Assembly: GCA_937916125.1 (NCBI GenBank)
Contig: CALGGE010000102.1
Location: 1 to 7,519 of the forward strand
Source: an uncultured Elusimicrobia bacterium
GTDB taxonomy: Bacteria > Elusimicrobiota > Endomicrobiia > Endomicrobiales > Endomicrobiaceae
DNA: 7,519 nucleotides
Direction: 5' to 3'
The position numbers and the translations under genes are program-made. Under the pieces are notes generated by a model, which was given only the letters and a program-made list of their open reading frames with translations, was not told the DNA's origin and made no database searches. This document shows, piece by piece, positions 1 through 5,767 of this stretch. Position 1 is the first letter of the stretch. Each line of letters begins with the position of its first letter.

Positions 1-13
1 AAGGAGAAGAATT

Positions 14-454
14 ATGAAAAGAAAATTAAAAGGTTTTACCTTAGTAGAGTTGGTAGTAACGATTGCTATTGTGATTATTCTGTCAGTGGTAAGCGTGCCT
101 ATTTATCAGGGGTATAACAGAAATGCAAAATTAAGTGAGGGTTATGCTCTTCTTGGTGCTATATTATCTGCACAAAAAGCCTACTATTCGCAATATGGAA
201 TGTTTTTGGATAGATCTCACGGAAGTGCCGGTTCATATTGGGTTACATGTAATGAAGAAGTCTTGAGAATAGATGCCAGAGGAAATAAATATTTTACTCT
301 AATGGATGTCGGTGCAAACGATATTCAGTTTAACGGACAAATGTTATATTTTAGAGCAAGAGTTTTTATACCTAATAGCCTAGTTAAAAACGGAACTTGT
401 CTAAGATTATCTTATAATTTAACTACAGGACCTATTATTTCTGAGGGGAATTAA
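14..454 (+). CDS. Type IV pilin-like protein (minor pilin/pseudopilin), paralogue 1
   Basis: A 146-residue prepilin-like protein. Its short basic leader MKRKLKG ends in Gly, the prepilin peptidase cleavage position. The mature protein begins FTLVEL, with Phe at +1 and Glu at +5, followed by a hydrophobic helix of about 20 residues (VVTIAIVIILSVVSVPIY). This is the classic N-methylation motif and membrane/assembly helix. The C-terminal globular part (about residues 35-146) contains AQKAYYSQYG, a common pattern in short pilins, but no clear disulfide pair. The start is supported by AAGGAGA at 1-7. It is a clear paralogue of the pilin-like gene at the right of the window, sharing SEGYAL, LSAQKAYYS and DARGNKYFT. 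No pilus assembly genes (ATPase, platform, peptidase) are nearby, so the role could be a pilus subunit, a minor pilin or a secretion pseudopilin. The family assignment is secure; the exact role is not. Confidence 0.9.
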   Translation: MKRKLKGFTLVELVVTIAIVIILSVVSVPIYQGYNRNAKLSEGYALLGAILSAQKAYYSQYGMFLDRSHGSAGSYWVTCNEEVLRIDARGNKYFTLMDVGANDIQFNGQMLYFRARVFIPNSLVKNGTCLRLSYNLTTGPIISEGN

Positions 455-510
455 AAAATTTTTATATTTAAAAAGTTGTTGAAGAGTGTAATATTTCTAC
501 GCTCTAACGG

Positions 511-549
511 GACAGGATTACAACATAGCAGTAATCCTGTCTTTTTTTA
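511..549 (+). terminator. Rho-independent terminator after pilin gene 1
   Basis: A perfect 11-bp stem is formed by GACAGGATTAC (511-521) and GTAATCCTGTC (531-541), with the 9-nt loop AACATAGCA and seven T residues immediately after. It lies 57 bases past the pilin stop and isolates that gene from the promoter of the next cassette. The loop is nearly identical to the loop of the terminator after the second pilin gene. Confidence 0.95.
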
Positions 550-603
550 TGCAATAAATTTTTGCAAGAACCCCCAGACAAAATTACGGTGTATATTTTC
601 TTC

Positions 604-632
604 TTGACAAAATATAACCAATCGGATATAAT
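604..632 (+). promoter_or_regulatory. Consensus sigma-70-type promoter of the DUF4160/DUF2442 cassette
   Basis: A perfect -35 box TTGACA (604-609) and a perfect -10 box TATAAT (627-632) are separated by exactly 17 bp. Transcription would start near 639, about 23 bases before the first start codon, leaving room for the AAGGAG at 647-652. A fully consensus promoter suggests strong transcription unless a repressor, possibly the HTH protein of the same cassette, acts on it. Confidence 0.9.
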
Positions 633-661
633 AATATTACATTAAAAAGGAGAAAAAATAA

Positions 662-907
662 ATGCCGGAAATTACACGCTTTTATGGAATCATTATAACA
701 TTAGTTTTTAGGGAACATAATCCGCCGCATTTTCATGCTGAATATGGAGAGTATCAGGCAAGCTTTGAAATAAAAACTTTAAAAATGATAGGAAGTTTTC
801 CAACTACAGCAAAAAATCTCGTAAGAAAGTGGGCAAAACCTCATCAAGCTGCATTACTGGAAATGTGGAATAATAAGAAGCCTGTAAAATTACCGCCTTT
901 AGCATAA
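662..907 (+). CDS. DUF4160 family protein
   Basis: An 81-residue protein that matches the DUF4160 pattern as I know it. It starts MPEITRFYGIIITLVFREHNPPHFHAEYG, with the hallmark D/E-H-x-PPHFHA-x-Y segment at about residues 18-29, then a central strand-rich part, and ends in a W-x-x-x-H-x-x-x-L-x-x-x-W pattern (RKWAKPHQAALLEMW). The start is supported by AAGGAG at 647-652, 9 bases upstream. It is followed after 10 bases by a DUF2442-HTH gene, a recurrent pairing in bacteria that is often listed as toxin-antitoxin-like. The biochemical activity of DUF4160 is not established to my knowledge. The His-rich PPHFH motif might bind metal or be catalytic, but this is speculation. Confidence 0.88.
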   Translation: MPEITRFYGIIITLVFREHNPPHFHAEYGEYQASFEIKTLKMIGSFPTTAKNLVRKWAKPHQAALLEMWNNKKPVKLPPLA

Positions 908-917
908 GAGGTGCATT

Positions 918-1391
918 ATGAAAATTTATAAAATTCTTAAAGTTTATCCGTTGGAAAATATGATATTGGGAGTATTGTTTGAAAACGGAGTTTTTAAACA
1001 GTACGATATTAGCAGTCTTATTCCTGAAATACCGCAATTCAAACAACTTCGTAACAAGGATTTGTTTAATAAAGTTGAAATAGCTTTTGGCGGAAGCGGA
1101 GTCAGATGGAACAGTGAATTGGATTTGTCCGAATATGAACTTTATAAAAATGGCAAAAAATGGAAAAACCCCCCGATAAAAGATATTCCCATAGTTAGTT
1201 TGGTTGATCAGTTTAGAACACTTAGATTAAAAGCAAAGAAAACGCAGCAGGAAATAGCAAATAAACTTGGGATAAAGCAATCCGGAATAGCAAGAATGGA
1301 AAATGGCGGAAGAACGCCAAATATTGAAACCTTATTACAGCTTGGCAGTGCTATAGGCTATACTTTGCATTGGAAAAAAATAAAAATTTGA
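918..1391 (+). CDS. DUF2442 domain fused to XRE-type helix-turn-helix regulator
   Basis: A 157-residue two-domain protein. Residues 1 to about 80 fit DUF2442: an ILKVYPLENMILGVLFENG start, a central YDISSLIPEIPQFKQLRNKDLFNKVEI and GGSGVRWNSELDLSEYELY near the end. Residues about 92-155 form an XRE/Cro-type HTH: FRTLRLKAKKTQQEIANKLGIKQSGIARMENGGRTPNIETLLQLGSAIGY, with recognition helix near IKQSGIARME. The ribosome site GAGGTG at 908-913 begins at the upstream stop, so the gene is translated with the DUF4160 gene from one transcript. The HTH suggests DNA binding, and autoregulation of the cassette is a reasonable inference. The DUF2442 half may contact the DUF4160 partner. A run of six C (1169-1174) lies in the linker between the two domains. 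Confidence 0.87.
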   Translation: MKIYKILKVYPLENMILGVLFENGVFKQYDISSLIPEIPQFKQLRNKDLFNKVEIAFGGSGVRWNSELDLSEYELYKNGKKWKNPPIKDIPIVSLVDQFRTLRLKAKKTQQEIANKLGIKQSGIARMENGGRTPNIETLLQLGSAIGYTLHWKKIKI

Positions 1392-1489
1392 TCAAATATT
1401 GCTTTATATAACATTCTCTTGTTGTTTTAATGCCTCTATACATCCGACCATCATAGTTAGTTGTCGTTCGTTGTTATTGTTCAAGTGTT
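1392..1489 (+). other. Intergenic stretch after the HTH gene, no gene seen
   Basis: No coding signal or ribosome site is visible here. The stretch includes GTTGTCGTTC (1460-1469), a 10-mer that recurs at 5814-5823 in the repeat mosaic before the second pilin gene. This may be a remnant of the same dispersed repeats, but a 10-mer could match by chance. Confidence 0.4.
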
Positions 1490-1529
1490 TCACCTTTTTA
1501 CCCGATGTTGCGGTTAAGGTGATTTTTTT
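1490..1529 (+). terminator. Intrinsic terminator between the HTH cassette and the feo locus
   Basis: The arms TCACCTT (1490-1496) and AAGGTGA (1516-1522) pair perfectly. ACC (1500-1502) with GGT (1512-1514) forms an inner extension, and seven T residues follow directly. It ends one base before the -35 box of the feo promoter, so the cassette is insulated tightly from the iron genes. Confidence 0.82.
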
Positions 1530-1530
1530 C

Positions 1531-1559
1531 TTGACAAATAAGTTAGAAAAAACTAAAAT
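1531..1559 (+). promoter_or_regulatory. Promoter of the feo cluster
   Basis: A perfect -35 box TTGACA (1531-1536), a 17-bp spacer and the -10 box TAAAAT (1554-1559, one mismatch to TATAAT). Transcription would start near 1566 and leave a leader of about 77 bases before feoA. The -10 region overlaps the TTAG-N6-CTAA palindrome and the first CTAAA repeat, the expected position for a repressor that blocks polymerase. Confidence 0.82.
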
Positions 1560-1614
1560 TATTTGCGAAAACTAAAAATTTTAATTTTGACTAAAGATTT
1601 TAAAACGACCTAAA
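1543..1614 (+). promoter_or_regulatory. Candidate metal-regulator operator: 19-bp periodic CTAAA array with palindrome
   Basis: CTAAA occurs at 1553, 1572, 1591 and 1610, a constant period of 19 bp. The second and third units also share CTAAA-x-ATTTTAA. The first unit is the right half of an inverted repeat, TTAG-AAAAAA-CTAA (1543-1556), which covers the end of the promoter spacer and part of the -10 box. Iron repressors of the DtxR/IdeR class bind TTAG...CTAA-type palindromes, and Fur boxes are about 19 bp long. Either kind of regulator is conceivable upstream of feoAB. The layout is seen in the sequence; its function as an operator is inferred. Confidence 0.5.
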
Positions 1615-1642
1615 ATATAAAAATATGGAGGAAATTAACAAA

Positions 1643-1873
1643 ATGGAGATGCCATTAAGCGATTTGGTATTAAACCAAAAAGCCAAAGTGAAGAAAATCT
1701 CTTCAACAGATTCCGTTTTAACAAAAAAATTACTTTCTATGGGAGTGTTAAAAGGTGTTGAAGTGGTAGTTACAAAGAAATCGGTTCTCGGAGATCCTAT
1801 AGAAGTATCAATAAGAGGTTACAATTTAAGCTTAAGAAAAGACGAAGCTTGTTATATTATGGTAGAAGCATAA
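1643..1873 (+). CDS. feoA: FeoA, SH3-like partner protein of the ferrous iron transporter
   Basis: A 76-residue FeoA-domain protein that starts MEMPLSDLVLNQKAKVKKI. FeoA features are visible: a leading L-x-x-L, a K-x-KVKKI strand, a middle LLSMGVLKGVEVVV (counterpart of the usual L-x-x-LG-x-x-PG-x-x-V), then GDPIEVSIRGYNLSLRKDEA, the conserved G-D-P-x-x-V-x-x-x-G-x-x-x-x-LR end. FeoA is a small cytoplasmic SH3-like protein that acts with FeoB. The reading frame could open at ATG 1625, but the only Shine-Dalgarno, GGAGG at 1627-1631, lies inside that extension, so ATG 1643 is the better start. ATG 1649 is a second possibility. The gene is first in the cluster, about 150 bases before feoB, and under the candidate iron operator. 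Confidence 0.93.
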   Translation: MEMPLSDLVLNQKAKVKKISSTDSVLTKKLLSMGVLKGVEVVVTKKSVLGDPIEVSIRGYNLSLRKDEACYIMVEA

Positions 1874-2021
1874 AATTGCAAAGTGATTTTCGTCGGAAGG
1901 TCGAGCAATTGTAAAAATGATTGTAAGTTGAAATGTCGGGAAGTTGCGGCGACGGAAGTAAATTAAGGACTGAAATAAATTGTCGCAAGCGGCTTTTAAT
2001 AAAAAAAGGAGTAAAACTAAA

Positions 2022-4130
2022 GTGAGTGATTTAAAAAAAGTAAAAATATGTTTGGCGGGTAATCCAAACTGCGGTAAATCAAGTTTGTTTAACAATATTA
2101 CGGGATTAAGACAGCACGTAGGTAATTACCCCGGTGTTACAGTTGAGAAAAAAGATGCTTTTATAACAAGAGGCGGGTATGAAATAAACATAGTAGATTT
2201 GCCCGGTATTTACGGCTTGGCAGCAAGTTCCGAAGATGAAGTTGTTGCAAGAAATGTTCTTGTTGAAGAAAAGCCCGAACTTGTTATAGATGTTGTGGAT
2301 TCTTCCAACCTTGAAAGAAACCTTTATTTATATGCACAGCTTTCGGAATTGAAAATTCCCGTTGTCGTAGCTATGAATATGACCGATATCTTGGACAATA
2401 AAGGCAAAAAAATCGATTACAAAAAATTGGAAGAGAAATATAATATCGTTGCGGTTCCCATAGCTGCAAGCAAAAATAAAGGAACAAAAGAGCTTTTGGA
2501 TACCGTTATAGATGTTTTGAACGGGAAAAAAGAAATACCGTCGGTTTCAGTAGATTACGGCAAAGATATCGAAGCAGAAAAAGATATTATTTCCAAAATG
2601 ATAATGGAAGATTCCTCTCTTACGATGAAATATCCCGTAAGCTGGCTTGCCGTGGAATTGATTAAAAAAGATTCTTATGCTATGGAAAAAATTAAGCCGT
2701 CTGTAGAATATTTTAAGTTGAAAGAGCAGGCGGAAAAGAGTAATGCAAAAATTTTGTCGCTGTTCAATGAAAATATCGAATCGGTTTTTGCGGATAAAAT
2801 TTACGATTGGATAAGAGTAGTTGTAAACGATGTTTTGTTCGATGCAAAAGCTGCCAAAAAAGATATTTCCGAAGCTATCGATAAAATAGTTTTAAATAAA
2901 TTTTGGTCTATTCCTATATTCCTTTGTGTAATGTTTGTAATTTTCTGGTTTACATTTACATGCTCCGAACCGGTAGTAGGCTGGTTTGAAGCCGCCATTG
3001 AATGGCTTTCCGATTTTGCTTCAAACGTAATTCCGGAAGGAATGTTCCAATCGTTGATTGTTGACGGTATTATTGAAGGTGTCGGCGGAGTATTAGGGTT
3101 CTTCCCGCTCATTATATTTATGTTCTTCGCGATTGCATTTTTTGAAGATACGGGATATATGGCAAGAGCAGTGTTCATTATGGATAGAGTTATGAGAAAG
3201 TTCGGTATGCACGGAAAATCGTTTGCCTCTTTGCTTATTGCAACAAACGGTTGTGCGGTTCCCGCAATGATGTCAACAAGAACAATCGATAATCCGAAAG
3301 ACAGAATAACAACGCTTCTTGTTACGCCGTTTATGATATGCGGTGCAAAACTTCCTATTTTTGCACTTTTTATAGCTGCATTTTTCAGCAACAGTTCAAC
3401 GCAGGCAACACTTACAATGTTTGCTTTCTATTTAATAAGTGTATGTTTGGCATTGTTTTCGGGCTTTGTATTCAAGAAAACTTTGTTTAAAGGCGATCCG
3501 GGATATTTCGTTATGGAACTTCCTCCTTACAGAGTTCCTACGTTGAAAAGTTTACTTCTTAAGATGTGGGAAAGAGGCTGGATGTATATTAAGAAAGCCG
3601 GAACCATTATTTTGCTTGTGTCCATACTTATTTGGGCAGGTTTAACTTTCCCTCAGGTTGACGAAGATAAGCTTGCGGAAACAGGTCTTGGCGAAGATGA
3701 AATAGCCGCAGTTCAGATGGAACAGAGCTATATCGGTAAACTCGGTAACTTTATAGAACCTGTTATAAAACCTATCGGTTTTGACGGTAAAATGGGTATC
3801 GCTTTGATAGCAGGTTTTGCAGCAAAAGAAGTTGTCGTAAGTACTTTAGGAACAATTTATTCTATGGGTGAAACCGATACCGAAGATGATGAAGCAGTTA
3901 ACTCTTTGGCTGAAAAGATTGCCGGCGACCCGGATTGGAGTCCGCTGAGGTCAATATCGTTCCTTATGTTCTGTTTGATATATGTTCCTTGTATAGTTGC
4001 AACAACGGTGTTCTACAGAGAGGCAGGCTCAAGAATGAAATGGCTGCTGATACTGTTTATATGGACTACATGTTTAGGTTATACACTGTCGTTTATAGTT
4101 TATCAATGCGGCAGGCTGTTAGGCTTTTAG
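2022..4130 (+). CDS. feoB: FeoB, GTPase-coupled ferrous iron transporter of the inner membrane
   Basis: A protein of about 702 residues, a normal FeoB length. The N-terminal G domain has G1 GNPNCGKSS (13-21), G2 Thr in GNYPGVTVEK (about 40), G3 DLPG (59-62), G4 NMTD (119-122) and G5 AASK (about 148-151). A helical GDI-like region follows. From about residue 290 the membrane part begins, with the Gate/core signatures GGVLGFFP, EDTGYMARAVFIMDR, NGCAVPA (conserved Cys near 410) and ICGAKLPIF (second conserved Cys near 440). It imports Fe(II) from the periplasm with GTP hydrolysis. I chose GTG 2022 because AAGGAG (2006-2011) lies 10 bases upstream and the protein then starts SDLKKVKICLAGNPN, as FeoB proteins usually do. 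An in-frame TTG at 1980 with AAGGA upstream would add 14 basic residues and cannot be excluded. All nucleotide-binding motifs are intact. Confidence 0.96.
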   Translation: MSDLKKVKICLAGNPNCGKSSLFNNITGLRQHVGNYPGVTVEKKDAFITRGGYEINIVDLPGIYGLAASSEDEVVARNVLVEEKPELVIDVVDSSNLERNLYLYAQLSELKIPVVVAMNMTDILDNKGKKIDYKKLEEKYNIVAVPIAASKNKGTKELLDTVIDVLNGKKEIPSVSVDYGKDIEAEKDIISKMIMEDSSLTMKYPVSWLAVELIKKDSYAMEKIKPSVEYFKLKEQAEKSNAKILSLFNENIESVFADKIYDWIRVVVNDVLFDAKAAKKDISEAIDKIVLNKFWSIPIFLCVMFVIFWFTFTCSEPVVGWFEAAIEWLSDFASNVIPEGMFQSLIVDGIIEGVGGVLGFFPLIIFMFFAIAFFEDTGYMARAVFIMDRVMRKFGMHGKSFASLLIATNGCAVPAMMSTRTIDNPKDRITTLLVTPFMICGAKLPIFALFIAAFFSNSSTQATLTMFAFYLISVCLALFSGFVFKKTLFKGDPGYFVMELPPYRVPTLKSLLLKMWERGWMYIKKAGTIILLVSILIWAGLTFPQVDEDKLAETGLGEDEIAAVQMEQSYIGKLGNFIEPVIKPIGFDGKMGIALIAGFAAKEVVVSTLGTIYSMGETDTEDDEAVNSLAEKIAGDPDWSPLRSISFLMFCLIYVPCIVATTVFYREAGSRMKWLLILFIWTTCLGYTLSFIVYQCGRLLGF

Positions 4131-4147
4131 CCGCTTAGCGGTTAAAA
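4125..4147 (+). other. Hairpin over the feoB stop codon
   Basis: TTTTAGCCGC (4125-4134), loop TTA and GCGGTTAAAA (4138-4147) form a 10-bp stem with a single G-T wobble that includes the feoB stop codon. No T run follows, so it is not a standard terminator. It could stabilise the 3' end of the feoA-feoB message or set the ratio of upstream to downstream expression. Confidence 0.55.
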
Positions 4148-4173
4148 GCAGTTGAAAAGCTGAAGGCTGATAA

Positions 4174-4241
4174 CTACAGCAAACTCTTCAACTATTCAAC
4201 AGAGCGAAGCTCGTTCAACTATTCAACTGATATTGTTGTAG
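4174..4241. repeat. Short intergenic repeat element with inverted ends
   Basis: The 68-base element is bounded by CTACAGCAA (4174-4182) and TTGTTGTAG (4233-4241), which are inverted copies apart from one G-T wobble. Inside are CTCTTCAACTATTCAAC (4184-4200) and GTTCAACTATTCAACTG (4213-4229), two direct copies of TTCAACTATTCAAC around a small hairpin GAGC-GAA-GCTC (4202-4212). The same TTCAACTATTCAAC motif recurs at 5899-5914. It has no coding capacity. It looks like a dispersed, MITE-like or REP-like intergenic sequence lying inside the feo cluster. Confidence 0.6.
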
Positions 4242-4289
4242 ATACTATTAATTTAGTTCTGAACAATTGTGCATGTTAGGAGACAATAA

Positions 4290-4478
4290 ATGGAAACTTT
4301 ATTTGTGTTATTAATAGTAGCATTATGTGCGGTTGTTCTTTTCAGAAAGATATTTAAACAGGTGAAAAGCGGTAAATGTGATTGCGGGTGCGGCTGCGAT
4401 AACAATTGCGGCGGTTGCGGAAAAAAGGACAGTTGCATGACGCAACTTATGAGAAAAAGTAAAGAAAATAAGCTGTAA
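4290..4478 (+). CDS. FeoB-associated Cys-rich membrane protein
   Basis: A 62-residue protein with one N-terminal membrane helix (about residues 4-17, LFVLLIVALCAVVL), a basic stretch RKIFKQVKSGK, then a cysteine cluster CDCGCGCDNNCGGCGKKDSC (about 30-49) and a basic tail. This matches the small 'FeoB-associated Cys-rich membrane protein' family commonly found right after feoB. The cytosolic cysteines presumably handle iron or sense redox state, or support FeoB as FeoC does in enterobacteria. No mechanism is visible from the sequence. The start is supported by AGGAG (4278-4282), 7 bases upstream. It is separated from feoB by about 160 bases that contain a repeat element, so expression could be partly uncoupled. 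Confidence 0.9.
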   Translation: METLFVLLIVALCAVVLFRKIFKQVKSGKCDCGCGCDNNCGGCGKKDSCMTQLMRKSKENKL

Positions 4479-4500
4479 TGCAAAATATAAGTTTTTTGCA
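4479..4500 (+). other. Hairpin between the Cys-rich gene and the porin gene
   Basis: TGCAAAA (4479-4485) and TTTTGCA (4494-4500) pair perfectly around an 8-base loop, starting right after the stop of the Cys-rich gene. It lacks a following T run, being followed by an A-rich stretch and AAGGAGA at 4520-4526. It may be a weak attenuator, an mRNA processing site, or an operator-like palindrome. Confidence 0.4.
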
Positions 4501-4536
4501 ATACAAAAAATAAATAAAAAAGGAGAGAAGAAAAAA

Positions 4537-5694
4537 ATGAAGAAAGTAGTAGCAGCATTATTTTTAGCAGCAGTAGTAACATTGGGTGTTTCAAGTGCCT
4601 ATGCAGAAGACAGTTTCTTGGACGGTTTGACAATCGGCGGAGGAATTACATTAAACTTGCAGAATTTGCAAAATGCAAATGCAGTTCCTAATCCCGGACA
4701 AGATGACGAAAACAAAACTCCTACAATGGGACAGTATTCCGTAGATTTGGAAATCGAAAAGAATTTTGACGACAACAACACTGCATTTATTCATTTGGAA
4801 ACAGGTAAAGGCAACTTGAATTCTTATTTGAATTCTATTGCAGCTATCAACAGAGATGCAGATGACAGCGGCGTAGTTGCGGTAACCGAAGCATGGTTCG
4901 AACATAAGTTTACGGATGCTTTCGCATTGAGCGTAGGTGTTTTGGATCCTACAACTGCAGTAGATGACAATGCTTATGCTAACGACGAAACAACGCAGTT
5001 CATCGGCGAAATGTTCAGAAATGCGGTAAATATTAATTTTTCCGATAATAATTTCGGTGTAAAAGCAACTTATGAAACGGATTTTGTTGATTTAGCTGCT
5101 CAGTATATTGATGCAAGCGAAGATAGCTCCAGCGGTTCTGCAGATATTACCAGAAATGCATTTGCTTCGGCACAGGTTAATTTCAAACCGGGCTTCATTG
5201 ATGATATGGACGGCAACTACAGAATTTACGGTTGGACAAACACAAATGATAATGTTAAATTGGGTGATCCTGCTTCTGATACGGAGAAAGATTACGGTTT
5301 CGGTCTCAGCTTGGATCAGCAATTTTCAAATGTCTTCGGTGCATTTGCAAGATACAGCTGGAGCAGAGGTAATGTCGGAGAGTATGATGGTGCAGATTAT
5401 GAAGCAATGGGTGCAGCACATACTTGGAGCTTAGGTTTACAGGCAAATGTTAAAGGTCTCGGCGACGAAGATGTTGTAGCAGTTGCTTATGGTCAGATAA
5501 TGCCTTCAGATGATTATAAAGATAATATAAATCCTGATGCAAAATCAGAAAATCACTTGGAAGTTTACTACAGCTGGAACATTGCAGATTATTTATCAAT
5601 CAGCCCTGATTTCCAGATGGTAGAAAATCCTTATTATGACGGTGATGCAGATACCGCTTATGTAGGAACAATAAGAATGCAAATTTCTTTTTAA
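4537..5694 (+). CDS. Outer-membrane beta-barrel porin (OprB-like carbohydrate-porin type)
   Basis: A 385-residue exported protein. The signal peptide MKKVVAALFLAAVVTLGVSSAYA is followed by an A-E-D cleavage context. The mature part is rich in alternating, amphipathic strands and short acidic turns, and it ends in RMQISF; a C-terminal Phe is the usual barrel-assembly signal. Segments such as HLETGKGN, VTEAWFEHKF, ALSVGVLDPT and the end EVYYSWNIADYLSISPDFQMVENP resemble OprB-type porins, whose C-terminus reads E-x-x-Y-x-x-x-I-x-x-x-L-x-x-x-P-D-x-Q-x-x-x-NP. AAGGAGA at 4520-4526 supports the start. It is last in the feo cluster and in the same direction, which suggests a role in letting iron or a small solute across the outer membrane. 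The substrate is unknown. The barrel call is firm; the subfamily is moderate. Confidence 0.85.
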   Translation: MKKVVAALFLAAVVTLGVSSAYAEDSFLDGLTIGGGITLNLQNLQNANAVPNPGQDDENKTPTMGQYSVDLEIEKNFDDNNTAFIHLETGKGNLNSYLNSIAAINRDADDSGVVAVTEAWFEHKFTDAFALSVGVLDPTTAVDDNAYANDETTQFIGEMFRNAVNINFSDNNFGVKATYETDFVDLAAQYIDASEDSSSGSADITRNAFASAQVNFKPGFIDDMDGNYRIYGWTNTNDNVKLGDPASDTEKDYGFGLSLDQQFSNVFGAFARYSWSRGNVGEYDGADYEAMGAAHTWSLGLQANVKGLGDEDVVAVAYGQIMPSDDYKDNINPDAKSENHLEVYYSWNIADYLSISPDFQMVENPYYDGDADTAYVGTIRMQISF

Positions 5695-5767
5695 TGTACA
5701 ATGTACAACAAACGGCAACACCGGATCTTTCGACTTCGCAAATGCTACCGCATTTGCTTCGCTCAAT

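Noticed and set aside
1169..1174. Run of six C in the linker of the DUF2442-HTH gene as a phase-variation switch
   Set aside because: The tract is short, the frame is intact, and no evidence of variation can be seen; it would need strain or read-level data.
1874..2021. Possible small RNA or riboswitch in the feoA-feoB gap
   Set aside because: Only weak pairing (AATTGC/GCAATT with a long loop) and a near-repeat CGTCGGAAG/CGACGGAAG are visible; there is no known riboswitch core.
2801..3391. Long open frame of 196 codons on the minus strand inside feoB
   Set aside because: It lies antisense within a fully conserved feoB membrane domain and has no ribosome site or recognisable family; it is a shadow of feoB codon usage.
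4253..4633. Minus-strand frame rich in Leu/Ser over the Cys-rich gene and porin start
   Set aside because: It is antisense to two well-supported genes with their own ribosome sites, and the composition is low-complexity.
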